Assembly (NCBI GenBank): GCA_902614085.1
Contig: CACMJS010000004.1
Span: 1 to 64,000, forward strand
Direction of reading: 5' to 3'
DNA: 64,000 nt
Source: an uncultured Alphaproteobacteria bacterium
GTDB lineage: Bacteria; Pseudomonadota; Alphaproteobacteria; HIMB59; GCA-002718135
In this document: positions 52,968 to 61,571 of the stretch, in pieces
How positions within the stretch are numbered: position 1 is the stretch's first letter
How the letters are laid out: each line of letters begins with the position of its first letter
Position numbers and translations under genes: made by a program
The notes under the pieces: model-generated
What the model was told of the DNA's origin: nothing
The model's database searches: none
The model's input: only the letters and a program-made list of their open reading frames with translations

Positions 52968-54020
52968 TTAATTTGCTTTAAACTTATTAAAATATTTAGT
53001 TGATAATTTAGATTTTTTCGGAGAGTCCGCAGTATCAGCAAAAAGCATACTTAAAGTTGCTTCATCTGGATAAATAGCAGGATCTTCAAAAATTTCAGGA
53101 TCAACTAGTTCATTGGCTGCTTTATTTGGATTTGAATACCAAACGTAATTTGTAATATCAGCAGCAACTTGAGGTCTTAAAATATAATTTATAAATTTAT
53201 GTGCATTCTCAACATTTTTTGCATCAGCTGGAATAGCCATCATATCAAACCATATTACAGTTCCTTCAGATGGAATTGAGTACCAAGCTTCTACTCCATC
53301 TGCAGCTTCATCTGCAGCTAGAAAAACATCACCTGACCAACCCATAGTTAAACAGATCTCTCCATTTGCTAAATCATCGATATATTGAGAAGAATCAAAA
53401 TATCTTATGTAAGGTCGTATTTGCTGTAACATTTCAAGAGCAACCTCATAATCTTTCTCATCCTCTGTATAAGGATCTTTTCCAACGTATTTTAAAGCGA
53501 TTTCCATAACCTCTGTAGGAGCATCCAACATTGCGATTCCACAATCTGCATATTTTGATGCAATAGCTGGATCAAACAAAATGCTCCAACTTGTAATATC
53601 ATTTTCATCAACTTTATCAGTATTATAGCCAATACCTGTAGTACCATACATATAATTTATCGAGTATTGACCTCCTGGATCATGTGCATCAATTTTTGCT
53701 AGTACATCGGGATCTAAATTACCAATGTTTGAAAGTTGAGCCTTATCAAGTTTTTGAAAAACTCCAGCCTTGATTTGATTTTCTAAAAAAGAGCCTGAAG
53801 GCACCACAATATCATAACCTGAACCACCAGCTAAAAGTTTAGCTTCAAGAACTTCGTTTGAATCAAACACATCATAAGTTACATCAATGCCAAATTCATT
53901 TTCAAAATTTTCAATTGTATCTTCGGCAATATAGTCAGACCAATTGTAAATAAATAATTCTTCTTTAGCCTGAGCTGAAAAAGAAATTAAAACTAATAGA
54001 GATATAAAATACTTAAGCAT
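52968..54020 (-). CDS. potF: Putrescine/spermidine-binding periplasmic protein, PotF-like
   Basis: Signal peptide MLKYFISLLVLISFSAQA; LFIYNWSDYIAEDTIENFENEFGIDVTYDVFDSNEVLEAKLLAGGSGYDIVVPS. Confidence 0.88.
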   Translation of the reverse strand: MLKYFISLLVLISFSAQAKEELFIYNWSDYIAEDTIENFENEFGIDVTYDVFDSNEVLEAKLLAGGSGYDIVVPSGSFLENQIKAGVFQKLDKAQLSNIGNLDPDVLAKIDAHDPGGQYSINYMYGTTGIGYNTDKVDENDITSWSILFDPAIASKYADCGIAMLDAPTEVMEIALKYVGKDPYTEDEKDYEVALEMLQQIRPYIRYFDSSQYIDDLANGEICLTMGWSGDVFLAADEAADGVEAWYSIPSEGTVIWFDMMAIPADAKNVENAHKFINYILRPQVAADITNYVWYSNPNKAANELVDPEIFEDPAIYPDEATLSMLFADTADSPKKSKLSTKYFNKFKAN

Positions 54021-54060
54021 TATTCCCCTCCTAAATAAAAATTACATTAAATAAAATAAA

Positions 54061-54918
54061 TTAAAAATCGAGAATTTTTTTATATAGATCGGGCCTTCTG
54101 TCTCTAAAGTTACCCCATAATTTTCTATATTCTCTTGAAATTAACAAGTCTAAAGTCGCAGTTATTATTCCCTCATCCTTATCATTCATACGATTTATTA
54201 CATTTCCAAGATGATCCAATATAAATGAATTACCATAAAAATTTAATTCAATATCTGCTTCGACCTCCTTCCCTATTCTATTTGAAGTTATTATAGGGAT
54301 TTGATTTGCAGCAGCATGTCCTACCATTGTATTAATCCAATGATCTTTTGAATTTAATTCAGGCATGTGTGGCTCAGAACCAATTGCTGATGGATATAAA
54401 ATTAAATCTGCACCTTTCAACGTTAGTATTCTTGCACATTCAGGAAACCACTGATCCCAACAAATTGCACAGCCAACTTTTGCTAGAGGGGTGTCAAAAA
54501 CCATAAAACCTGTGTTGCCTTTTTCAAAATAATACTTCTCATTATATCCAGGCCCTTCAGGGATGTGGGATTTATTATAGACTTCACTTATTTTACCGAA
54601 AGAATCAATCATAACTAGAGAGTTAAAAAACTTATTTTCCTTTTTTTGAAAAAAACTAATTGGTAATGAAATATTTTTATCTTTACAAATATTAGATAAT
54701 TTTTCGAACATTGGATTAGAAGGAAAATCAATTGCAAGATCAAAAAATTTATCATTTTTTGTTGAACAAAAATAATAATCTTGAAATAATTCTTGCAGAA
54801 GTAAAATATCAACATTTTCATTTGATGCTTTTTCAACTAAACTAATTGCTTTATTTAAATTAGCGTCAAAGTCTCCTTTAATAGCCTTGAATTGTGATGT
54901 TGCTACTTTTACTTTCAT
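54061..54918 (-). CDS. aguB: N-carbamoylputrescine amidase
   Basis: Nitrilase-family E-K-C (LLLQELFQDYYF, NKSHIPEGPGYNEKYYFEKG, GCAICWDQWFPE). Start at MKVKVATSQF gives ATGA overlap with aguA; track ORF starts at 54945. Confidence 0.92.
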   Translation of the reverse strand: MKVKVATSQFKAIKGDFDANLNKAISLVEKASNENVDILLLQELFQDYYFCSTKNDKFFDLAIDFPSNPMFEKLSNICKDKNISLPISFFQKKENKFFNSLVMIDSFGKISEVYNKSHIPEGPGYNEKYYFEKGNTGFMVFDTPLAKVGCAICWDQWFPECARILTLKGADLILYPSAIGSEPHMPELNSKDHWINTMVGHAAANQIPIITSNRIGKEVEADIELNFYGNSFILDHLGNVINRMNDKDEGIITATLDLLISREYRKLWGNFRDRRPDLYKKILDF

Positions 54919-55898
54919 ATTTTTGGTACATTCATTGTTATACAATGAATATTTCCACCACCATAATTTATATTTTCTGTTTCCAACATCATAATTTCTC
55001 TATTTGGGAATAACTTTTCAAAAGTTAATTTTACCTCATTATCTTCCTTAACATTGAATTTAGGTAAGATAATTTTATTTTTACTGAAATAGAAATTTAT
55101 ATATGAACTAATAATATTCTTATTATTAATCTTTTTTCTTGTGGGTAAAGGAACTTCAATTAAATCAAATGTCTGATTAGTATCTATAAAAAATTTAATA
55201 AGATCAGCTTTGTTTTTTTCTAATATTTCATAATTAGGATCTAATTTGTGAGTTGTGGCAATTAAATATTGATTTTTTCCTATCGGGCATAATAAATTAT
55301 CGACATGACCATCTGTATCATCCTCCATTAGTCCATTTTCAAATAAAAAAATATAATTTAAGTCAAACAAGAGCTTTAATTCTTTAATAATATATTCACT
55401 ATTATGTTTTTGTTTTCTATTTTTATTAAATATTACATTTTTAGTACTAAATAAATTTTTTTTATCATCATAAGTTATTGCTCCTCCTTCAATAACTAAG
55501 TCAGAAATTTTTGTTGGGATATTTAAATAGTTTGAAATAAATTTTGATATTTTATTATCATTTAAATAATCTGGATACTTTCCATAACCATTAAATTCAA
55601 AGCTAATTGATTTTAATTTTTCATTTTCATTATAAAAAATTGGTGCAATATCTCGCATCCAAGAATCATCTAATTTACATTCTATAATATCTATATTTTT
55701 ATGATCAGTTTTATTTTGAATTTCATTAATGTCTTCTTTATTTGACAAAACAATAACTTGCTCAGTTTTTGCAATTTCATTAATTACATTTGCAACTTCA
55801 TCTCTAGCTTTATTAATAATTTTACCATAAAGATCTTTATTACATGGCCAAGCAATCAAACAATATTGGTGTTCATGCCATTCAGGAATTAGTTTCAT
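54915..55898 (-). CDS. aguA: Agmatine deiminase
   Basis: MKLIPEWHEHQYCLIAWPCN, DDSWMRDIAPIF, EDDTDGHVDNL, C-terminal NINYGGGNIHCITMNVP catalytic Cys. Confidence 0.94.
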   Translation of the reverse strand: MKLIPEWHEHQYCLIAWPCNKDLYGKIINKARDEVANVINEIAKTEQVIVLSNKEDINEIQNKTDHKNIDIIECKLDDSWMRDIAPIFYNENEKLKSISFEFNGYGKYPDYLNDNKISKFISNYLNIPTKISDLVIEGGAITYDDKKNLFSTKNVIFNKNRKQKHNSEYIIKELKLLFDLNYIFLFENGLMEDDTDGHVDNLLCPIGKNQYLIATTHKLDPNYEILEKNKADLIKFFIDTNQTFDLIEVPLPTRKKINNKNIISSYINFYFSKNKIILPKFNVKEDNEVKLTFEKLFPNREIMMLETENINYGGGNIHCITMNVPKI

Positions 55899-55911
55899 AA
55901 AATTTAAAAAT

Positions 55912-56490
55912 ATGTATAATTATTTCATGTCTAAAGATGAAGTAAAATTCACTGAAATGAAACATGGTGATAAAGAGGATTATGAACTTCTTGCTAATTT
56001 TGAAGATAAATTTATTGAAGGTACAGCTGATAGAATAGTAAGAGTGCTAGAAAGTTTAGACAATTCTCTAGGTGGCTATAAGGTATCTAGATTAGAACAT
56101 TCTCTTCAAACTGCATCAAGAGCGTTACGTGAACAAGCTTCTGAAGAAATGGTGGTAGCCTCCTTATTGCATGATATAGGTGATGAAATTGCACCTCTTA
56201 ATCATTCTGAACTTGCAGCTGCAGTATTAAAACCTTTTGTGTCTGAAAAAACAAGATGGATTGTAGAACAACACGGTTTGTTTCAAGCCTACTACTATAA
56301 TCATTATTATGGAAAAGATAGAAATCTAAGAGATAAGTTCATAGGTCATGAATTCTTTAAAGACACCATAGATTTTTGTGAAAGATGGGATCAAGCATCA
56401 TTTGATCCAAATTATGATACAATTCCTCTAAAAGAATTTGTTCCAATGGTTCAAAGAATATTTAATAGAACACCTTATAGAAATTTATAA
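55912..56490 (+). CDS. HD-domain protein (COG4341-like predicted HD phosphohydrolase/putative diiron oxygenase)
   Basis: RLEHSLQTA ... ASLLHDIGDEIAPLNHSE ... WIVEQHGLFQ ... CERWDQASFDP metal-ligand pattern. Start may be the downstream Met (MSKDEV, 55927). Confidence 0.75.
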   Translation: MYNYFMSKDEVKFTEMKHGDKEDYELLANFEDKFIEGTADRIVRVLESLDNSLGGYKVSRLEHSLQTASRALREQASEEMVVASLLHDIGDEIAPLNHSELAAAVLKPFVSEKTRWIVEQHGLFQAYYYNHYYGKDRNLRDKFIGHEFFKDTIDFCERWDQASFDPNYDTIPLKEFVPMVQRIFNRTPYRNL

Positions 56491-56958
56491 TTATTTTTTT
56501 AACTTGTTGATTAGTGTAAGGTTACCTGGATCAAAGTTATTTTTATTTTCTTGAATAAATTTATCTATATCTTTTTGCTTTTCTAATTCTAATTCAGAAA
56601 CTTTTCTAATATTTAAATCAACATACAAAGAACAAACCTCTGTTGTTGCTGCTCTGTAACCTTCAAGCTTATGAGTCATTTCTAATTTGTAAATTAATCT
56701 TTTTTTATCCCTATCAAGAAATAACAAATTAATATCTACTTCATCGCCCTCTTTCACTTCTTTGTCATAAGTTGTGTGTGACTCTACGGCAAAAGTAGTT
56801 TTCTTCTCTGTTTTTGCAGAAGTTTCACCCATATTAAATTTTTGTAAAAGAACTTCCCATCCAGCATCAAAAAGATGAATATAAAATGCTAAATTCATAT
56901 GACCATTGTAATCTGTCCATTCTTTTTTAACTCTTCCTGAATTTAAATATATCTTCAT
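56491..56958 (-). CDS. Hotdog-fold thioesterase, probable betainyl-CoA thioesterase (CdhB-like)
   Basis: KEWTDYNGHMNLAFYIHLFDAGWEVLL hotdog start, adjacent to BKACE and carnitine dehydrogenase-like genes. Confidence 0.72.
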   Translation of the reverse strand: MKIYLNSGRVKKEWTDYNGHMNLAFYIHLFDAGWEVLLQKFNMGETSAKTEKKTTFAVESHTTYDKEVKEGDEVDINLLFLDRDKKRLIYKLEMTHKLEGYRAATTEVCSLYVDLNIRKVSELELEKQKDIDKFIQENKNNFDPGNLTLINKLKK

Positions 56959-57000
56959 TGTTTTTCTTTATTAATTCAAAAAATATTGTAGTTTAAAATA

Positions 57001-57891
57001 ATGAATAATGAAGTAATAATTTCGTGTGCTGTAACTGGATCAGGAGATACAGCAGGCAAACATCCTGAATTACCTATAACACCAAAACAAATTGCTGATG
57101 CTTCAATTGAAGCTGCCAAAGCGGGTGCAGCAATAGCTCATGTACATGTAAGGGAACCTGATGGCAAACCTTCTAGAAATTTAAGTTATTATAAAGAAGT
57201 AGCAGATAGAATTCGCTCTTCTGATACTGATGTAGTTTTAAATTTTACTACAGGTATGGGTGGTGATTTTGAAGTTGGAACAGGTAAAGATCCTTTAAAT
57301 CCAGTGGGAGCAAATACAGATATGATCGATGCATTAAGCAGATTAGAACATGTTGAAGAGTTATTACCTGAAATTTGTACTTTAGACTGCGGATCACTAA
57401 ATTTTGGTGACTCAAACATGACATTTATTCATACACCGATACAACTAAGAACTGCAGCAAAAAAAATGCAGGAGCTTGGAGTGAAACCAGAAATGGAAGC
57501 TTTTGAAATGGGTCATTTATGGTTTGCTAACCAACTTTATAAAGAAGGTTTAATTGATGGTCCTCCCTTTTATCAAATATGCCTTGGTATACCTTGGGGA
57601 TCACCTGCAACAACGAGCGCAATGAAAGCTATGGCTGAAATGGTACCTTCTGAAGGTATTTGGTCTGGATTTGGAATAGGAAGATCGCAAATGCCTATGG
57701 CTGCACAGGCAGTTATATTGGGAGGAAATGTTCGTGTGGGACTTGAAGACAATCTTTATTTAAAGAAAGGAGTTTTTGCATCAAATGCACAGTTAGTTGA
57801 AAAGGCAAGGTGCATTGTTGAAGATATGGGAGCTTCTATTTTATCACCGCAACAAACAAGAGAAAAATTAAAACTAAAAAAACATTTTTAA
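57001..57891 (+). CDS. BKACE family (DUF849) beta-keto acid cleavage enzyme, probable 3-dehydrocarnitine cleavage (CdhC-like)
   Basis: [78 protein letters not shown]. Confidence 0.88.
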   Translation: MNNEVIISCAVTGSGDTAGKHPELPITPKQIADASIEAAKAGAAIAHVHVREPDGKPSRNLSYYKEVADRIRSSDTDVVLNFTTGMGGDFEVGTGKDPLNPVGANTDMIDALSRLEHVEELLPEICTLDCGSLNFGDSNMTFIHTPIQLRTAAKKMQELGVKPEMEAFEMGHLWFANQLYKEGLIDGPPFYQICLGIPWGSPATTSAMKAMAEMVPSEGIWSGFGIGRSQMPMAAQAVILGGNVRVGLEDNLYLKKGVFASNAQLVEKARCIVEDMGASILSPQQTREKLKLKKHF

Positions 57892-57892
57892 T

Positions 57893-58813
57893 TTGAAAAA
57901 TATTGCTGTCATTGGAACTGGTGTTATTGGTACCGGCTGGATACTTAGATTTCTAGCTAATGGTATAAAAGTCAAAGCATTTGATAAAAATTCTCGGCAA
58001 ATAAATTTTCTAAAAGCAGAAATAGCAAGAACAAACTTAATTATAAAAAAATTATATAATACAAAGATCAATTTCAAAAATTTGGAAATCGTAGACAATA
58101 TTGATGAAGCAGTGAAAAATGCAGATTTAATTCAGGAAAATGTACCTGAACGATTATCTTTAAAAAAAGATGTTATAAAAAATATAAGTAAATATTCACC
58201 CACAAATGCAATAATTGCATCAAGTTCATCTGGTTTACTTCCATCAGATTTACAATCAAAATGTATTAATCCAAAAAGATTAATTATAGCTCATCCATTT
58301 AACCCTGTGTATATTCTCCCATTGGTTGAAATTGTAAAAGGTAAAAAAACTACAAATTTATATCTTAATAAAGCAAAAAAATTTTATCAAAAAATTAAAA
58401 TGAAAACATTATTTGTAGAAAAAGAATTGCCAGGTTTTTTATCTGATAGATTGCAAGAAGCTTTGTGGAGAGAGGGTTTACATATTGTAAACGATGGATA
58501 TGCTTCAACAAAAGATTTAGACGAAGCGATTACTTATGGTCCTGGTATGAGATGGGCTCTAATGGGAACTTTTCTTACATTTCATCTGGCTGGAGGAGAA
58601 ATGGGCATGAAACATATGTTAGATCAATTTGGACCAGCATTGAAACTTCCATGGACTAAACTTAAATCTCCAAAATTATCAAAAAAACTTAAAGAAAAAA
58701 TCATTAAAGGCACAAAAAAACAATCAAATAATCATTCTATTAAAGATTTAAGTAACATAAGAGATAATTTTTTAATAGATTTGCTAGAATTAAAGAAAAA
58801 ATATAAATTATAA
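57893..58813 (+). CDS. 3-hydroxyacyl-CoA dehydrogenase family, probable L-carnitine dehydrogenase (CdhA-like; TTG start)
   Basis: NIAVIGTGVIGTGWILRFLANG Rossmann motif, IIASSSSGLLPSDLQ, HPFNPVYILPLVEIVKG, GPGMRWALMGTFLTFHLAGGEMGMKHMLDQFGPAL. Confidence 0.83.
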   Translation: MKNIAVIGTGVIGTGWILRFLANGIKVKAFDKNSRQINFLKAEIARTNLIIKKLYNTKINFKNLEIVDNIDEAVKNADLIQENVPERLSLKKDVIKNISKYSPTNAIIASSSSGLLPSDLQSKCINPKRLIIAHPFNPVYILPLVEIVKGKKTTNLYLNKAKKFYQKIKMKTLFVEKELPGFLSDRLQEALWREGLHIVNDGYASTKDLDEAITYGPGMRWALMGTFLTFHLAGGEMGMKHMLDQFGPALKLPWTKLKSPKLSKKLKEKIIKGTKKQSNNHSIKDLSNIRDNFLIDLLELKKKYKL

Positions 58814-58815
58814 TT

Positions 58816-59823
58816 ATGACAATAATCTCAAAATATGTAGCTTTAAAAAATTATATACCTACTGGATTACCTAAGGAGGATGATTTTGAAATAAAATCTA
58901 AAACTTTAGAATTAGATGAAACAAATAATATTCATGTTCTTAATTCGTGGATATCAGTTGATCCGTATATGAGAGCAAGAATGACAGAACGTAAAAATTA
59001 TAAACCACCCTTTTTATTAGGGGAGGAAATGGAAGGTTATGCAATTGGTTCAGTTCAAAAATCAAAAGATTCACAATTTCAAGAAGGAGATATTGTTTTC
59101 AGTAATTTTGGCATGAGAGATAACTTTATTTGCAAAAGAAGTGATTTAAAAAAAATCAAAAATTCTGATCTTCCATTGCAAACTTATCTAGGACCTTTAG
59201 GAATGACAGGGCAGACTGCATATATCGGTCTTTTTAATCATGGAAAAATACAAAGGGGACAAAGTATTCTTGTATCTTCAGCAGGTGGAAGTGTTGGTTC
59301 AACAGTTTGTCAAATTGCAAAAAATTTAGGATGTAAAGTTTATGCTAGTACAGGATCAGATGAAAAAGTTGATTGGTTAAAAAATGAATTAAATGTTGAC
59401 GTAGCATTTAATTATAAAAAAATTAATAACCTTGTTCTTCACTTAAAAGATATTTGTCCTGAAGGATTTGACTTATACTTTGATAATGTTGGAGGTGATT
59501 TTTTAGAGTCTGCAATTTTTAGAATGAAAAATTTCGGAAGAATTATTATTTGTGGAAGAATATCTCAAATGAATTCAACTTCTGCTCCTGCAGGGCTAAA
59601 AAATATGGCTCACGTATTAGTAAAAAGATTAACAATAAAAGGTTTTTTAATTTTTGATCATGAAAAAGATAATGAGCCTTTTGAAACTGATATGCGAAAT
59701 TGGCTTTCAGAAGGAAAAATAAAATTTAAAGAAACAATTTATGAAAATATAGAAAATGCTCCAAAAGCATTTATAGATCTACTGAATGGTAAAAATTTAG
59801 GTAAGATGTTAGTTAAAATTTAA
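58816..59823 (+). CDS. NADP-dependent MDR-family oxidoreductase (CurA/LTB4DH-like)
   Basis: WISVDPYMRARM, LGPLGMTGQTAYIGLF, VSSAGGSVGSTVCQIAKNLGCKV. Confidence 0.88.
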   Translation: MTIISKYVALKNYIPTGLPKEDDFEIKSKTLELDETNNIHVLNSWISVDPYMRARMTERKNYKPPFLLGEEMEGYAIGSVQKSKDSQFQEGDIVFSNFGMRDNFICKRSDLKKIKNSDLPLQTYLGPLGMTGQTAYIGLFNHGKIQRGQSILVSSAGGSVGSTVCQIAKNLGCKVYASTGSDEKVDWLKNELNVDVAFNYKKINNLVLHLKDICPEGFDLYFDNVGGDFLESAIFRMKNFGRIIICGRISQMNSTSAPAGLKNMAHVLVKRLTIKGFLIFDHEKDNEPFETDMRNWLSEGKIKFKETIYENIENAPKAFIDLLNGKNLGKMLVKI

Positions 59824-61263
59824 CTAAATTGTAACATATGGTGATGTCCCTCGATATTTTATATCTAATTTGAGTTCTTTATCAATTGGTGGAAAAGCTC
59901 TTTGCTGACATTCTACTCTAGGGCAAATTCTACAAGAAACTCCAATTGGCATTTGTAACTTTTTATTATTTAAATCAATTCCCTCAGAATAAATAAGATC
60001 TTTAGCGTATTTCATATCACAACCTAAACCAATTGAAACAAAACTTTTAGGCATTCCATGTTTTTCAATTCCTTTCTCAAAAGCTCTTGCTATACAAAAA
60101 TATACTCGTCCATCAGGCATTTTAGATATTTGAGGATGAATTTTTCCAGGATTTAAAAATGCAGTATACACATTCCACCTAGGACAAGAACCTCCATGTC
60201 TTGGTATATGAATACCAGATAAAGAAAATCGCTTGGACACATTTCCAGCAATATCTGTTTTTAAAAAATGAAATGGCACTCCTTCATTTCCAGGTCTTTG
60301 AAGATTTGTTAATCTATGTGTAACTTGTTCAAAACTACAAGCATAATGATGCATCAAAATTTCCACATCATATTTATGTAATTTAGCACTCTTTAAAAAA
60401 TCGTTATAAGGCATCATAAAAGCAGCAGCATAATAATTTAGTAAAGATAGTTTAAGCAAAGGTTCTACTTCTTCTGACTCAATATTATTATCTTTAATAA
60501 CTTTATTGATTACATCATTAGCTTCTAAATAAGCAACTTGTGATGCTAAATGAAAATTTCTTGATGTATAAGTTAACATTTCAGAAAGATAAAAAATCTT
60601 GGATTTTTCATCAAATCTTTTAACTATTTTTTCATCTTCGTTGATGGTTACTATTTTAACATCAATTCCGTGTTTTTTTTTAAGATAAGATGATAATTTA
60701 GATCCTGAACCAATGTTAGGCCCAGTTTCAAGACCTATTTCTTTTCTTAGATTTTCAGAACTAATTTCTAAATCATGAAAGTAATTTTTATTTTCTTGAA
60801 GAATATCTGAAACTATTTCTACAGGTAGTCTTGTTGGTTTTTCTATTTGATTTGCATTGACATCCATCGTTTCAAGTCGATTTTGCATATCTTCTTTAAA
60901 GCTTTTAAAAGAATCATTTATTGTCAGTAATGCTTTAGCTATGTTAGGATTTGAACCAATGAAGTCACTTGTGTCGTGATTGGTTATCTTTAAATCATCA
61001 AAAATTTCATTGCTTAAAACATCCATTACGTCTGAAAGAAGTCGTTTGCTAGATTCTGTTGAGAAGTCTTTAATTGATAAATCTAATTTATCAGCTGCTT
61101 TAATTAGTAAGGAAAGCGGTATTTTTCTTTTTCCACTTTCAATTAAATTTAAATAACTAGGCGATATGCCAATAGTTTTTGATAATTCAGCTTGTGAAAA
61201 ACCTTTGCTTATCCTTTGTTTTTTTAACCTTGGGCCAAAATTTATGTCAGATTCAATATTCAT
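59824..61263 (-). CDS. XRE/ImmA-IrrE short-chain fatty acyl-CoA regulator (ScfR family)
   Basis: N-terminal HTH (LKKQRISKGFSQAELSKTIGISPSYLNLIESGKRKIP), ImmA/IrrE-like middle, C-terminal VSCRICPRVECQQRAFPPIDKELKLD. Confidence 0.88.
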   Translation of the reverse strand: MNIESDINFGPRLKKQRISKGFSQAELSKTIGISPSYLNLIESGKRKIPLSLLIKAADKLDLSIKDFSTESSKRLLSDVMDVLSNEIFDDLKITNHDTSDFIGSNPNIAKALLTINDSFKSFKEDMQNRLETMDVNANQIEKPTRLPVEIVSDILQENKNYFHDLEISSENLRKEIGLETGPNIGSGSKLSSYLKKKHGIDVKIVTINEDEKIVKRFDEKSKIFYLSEMLTYTSRNFHLASQVAYLEANDVINKVIKDNNIESEEVEPLLKLSLLNYYAAAFMMPYNDFLKSAKLHKYDVEILMHHYACSFEQVTHRLTNLQRPGNEGVPFHFLKTDIAGNVSKRFSLSGIHIPRHGGSCPRWNVYTAFLNPGKIHPQISKMPDGRVYFCIARAFEKGIEKHGMPKSFVSIGLGCDMKYAKDLIYSEGIDLNNKKLQMPIGVSCRICPRVECQQRAFPPIDKELKLDIKYRGTSPYVTI

Positions 61264-61279
61264 TTACAAAATTTACAAA
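61263..61279. promoter_or_regulatory. Putative operator half 1 (TTTACAAAATTTACAAA)
   Basis: 17-mer matching 15/17 to the reverse complement of 61354-61370; touches the ScfR start codon. Confidence 0.6.
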
Positions 61280-61353
61280 ATCAATAAATTCAAAGTAATT
61301 TTCTTTACATCAAAAATAAGAAAAACTCTAGTTTTTTTTAGTTTTTTTATGTA

Positions 61354-61370
61354 TTTGTAAAATCTGTAAA
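61354..61370. promoter_or_regulatory. Putative operator half 2 (TTTGTAAAATCTGTAAA)
   Basis: Inverted near-copy of 61263-61279; one base upstream of the 59-aa ORF start codon. Confidence 0.6.
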
Positions 61371-61371
61371 T

Positions 61372-61551
61372 ATGAACAGTAAATTAACAGAAAATATTAA
61401 TAATCAAAAAGAAAGCCTAGAGCAGAGTTCTATTGAGAAAAAGGTTCTTGAAGGATCTATAGACTCAAATTATGACCTTAATCTTTCTGATGGTATCGAA
61501 GCATACTACAGCGAAAGATACGGTTGGACTCTTAGAAGAAAAACTATCTAA
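61372..61551 (+). CDS. Small hypothetical protein (59 aa), absent from the supplied ORF track
   Basis: Translates to MNSKLTENINNQKESLEQSSIEKKVLEGSIDSNYDLNLSDGIEAYYSERYGWTLRRKTI; divergent from ScfR, fills most of an otherwise unusually long intergenic gap. Confidence 0.6.
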   Translation: MNSKLTENINNQKESLEQSSIEKKVLEGSIDSNYDLNLSDGIEAYYSERYGWTLRRKTI

Positions 61552-61571
61552 TTATATTAGATTTTAGTTCT

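Noticed and set aside
58465-58659. 64-aa plus-strand ORF in alternate frame of the carnitine dehydrogenase-like gene
   Set aside because: Out-of-frame within a conserved region; no start context or homology.
61166-61360. 64-aa plus-strand ORF overlapping the ScfR 5' end
   Set aside because: Antisense to the HTH-coding region and running across the putative operators; composition is poly-Phe/Lys noise.
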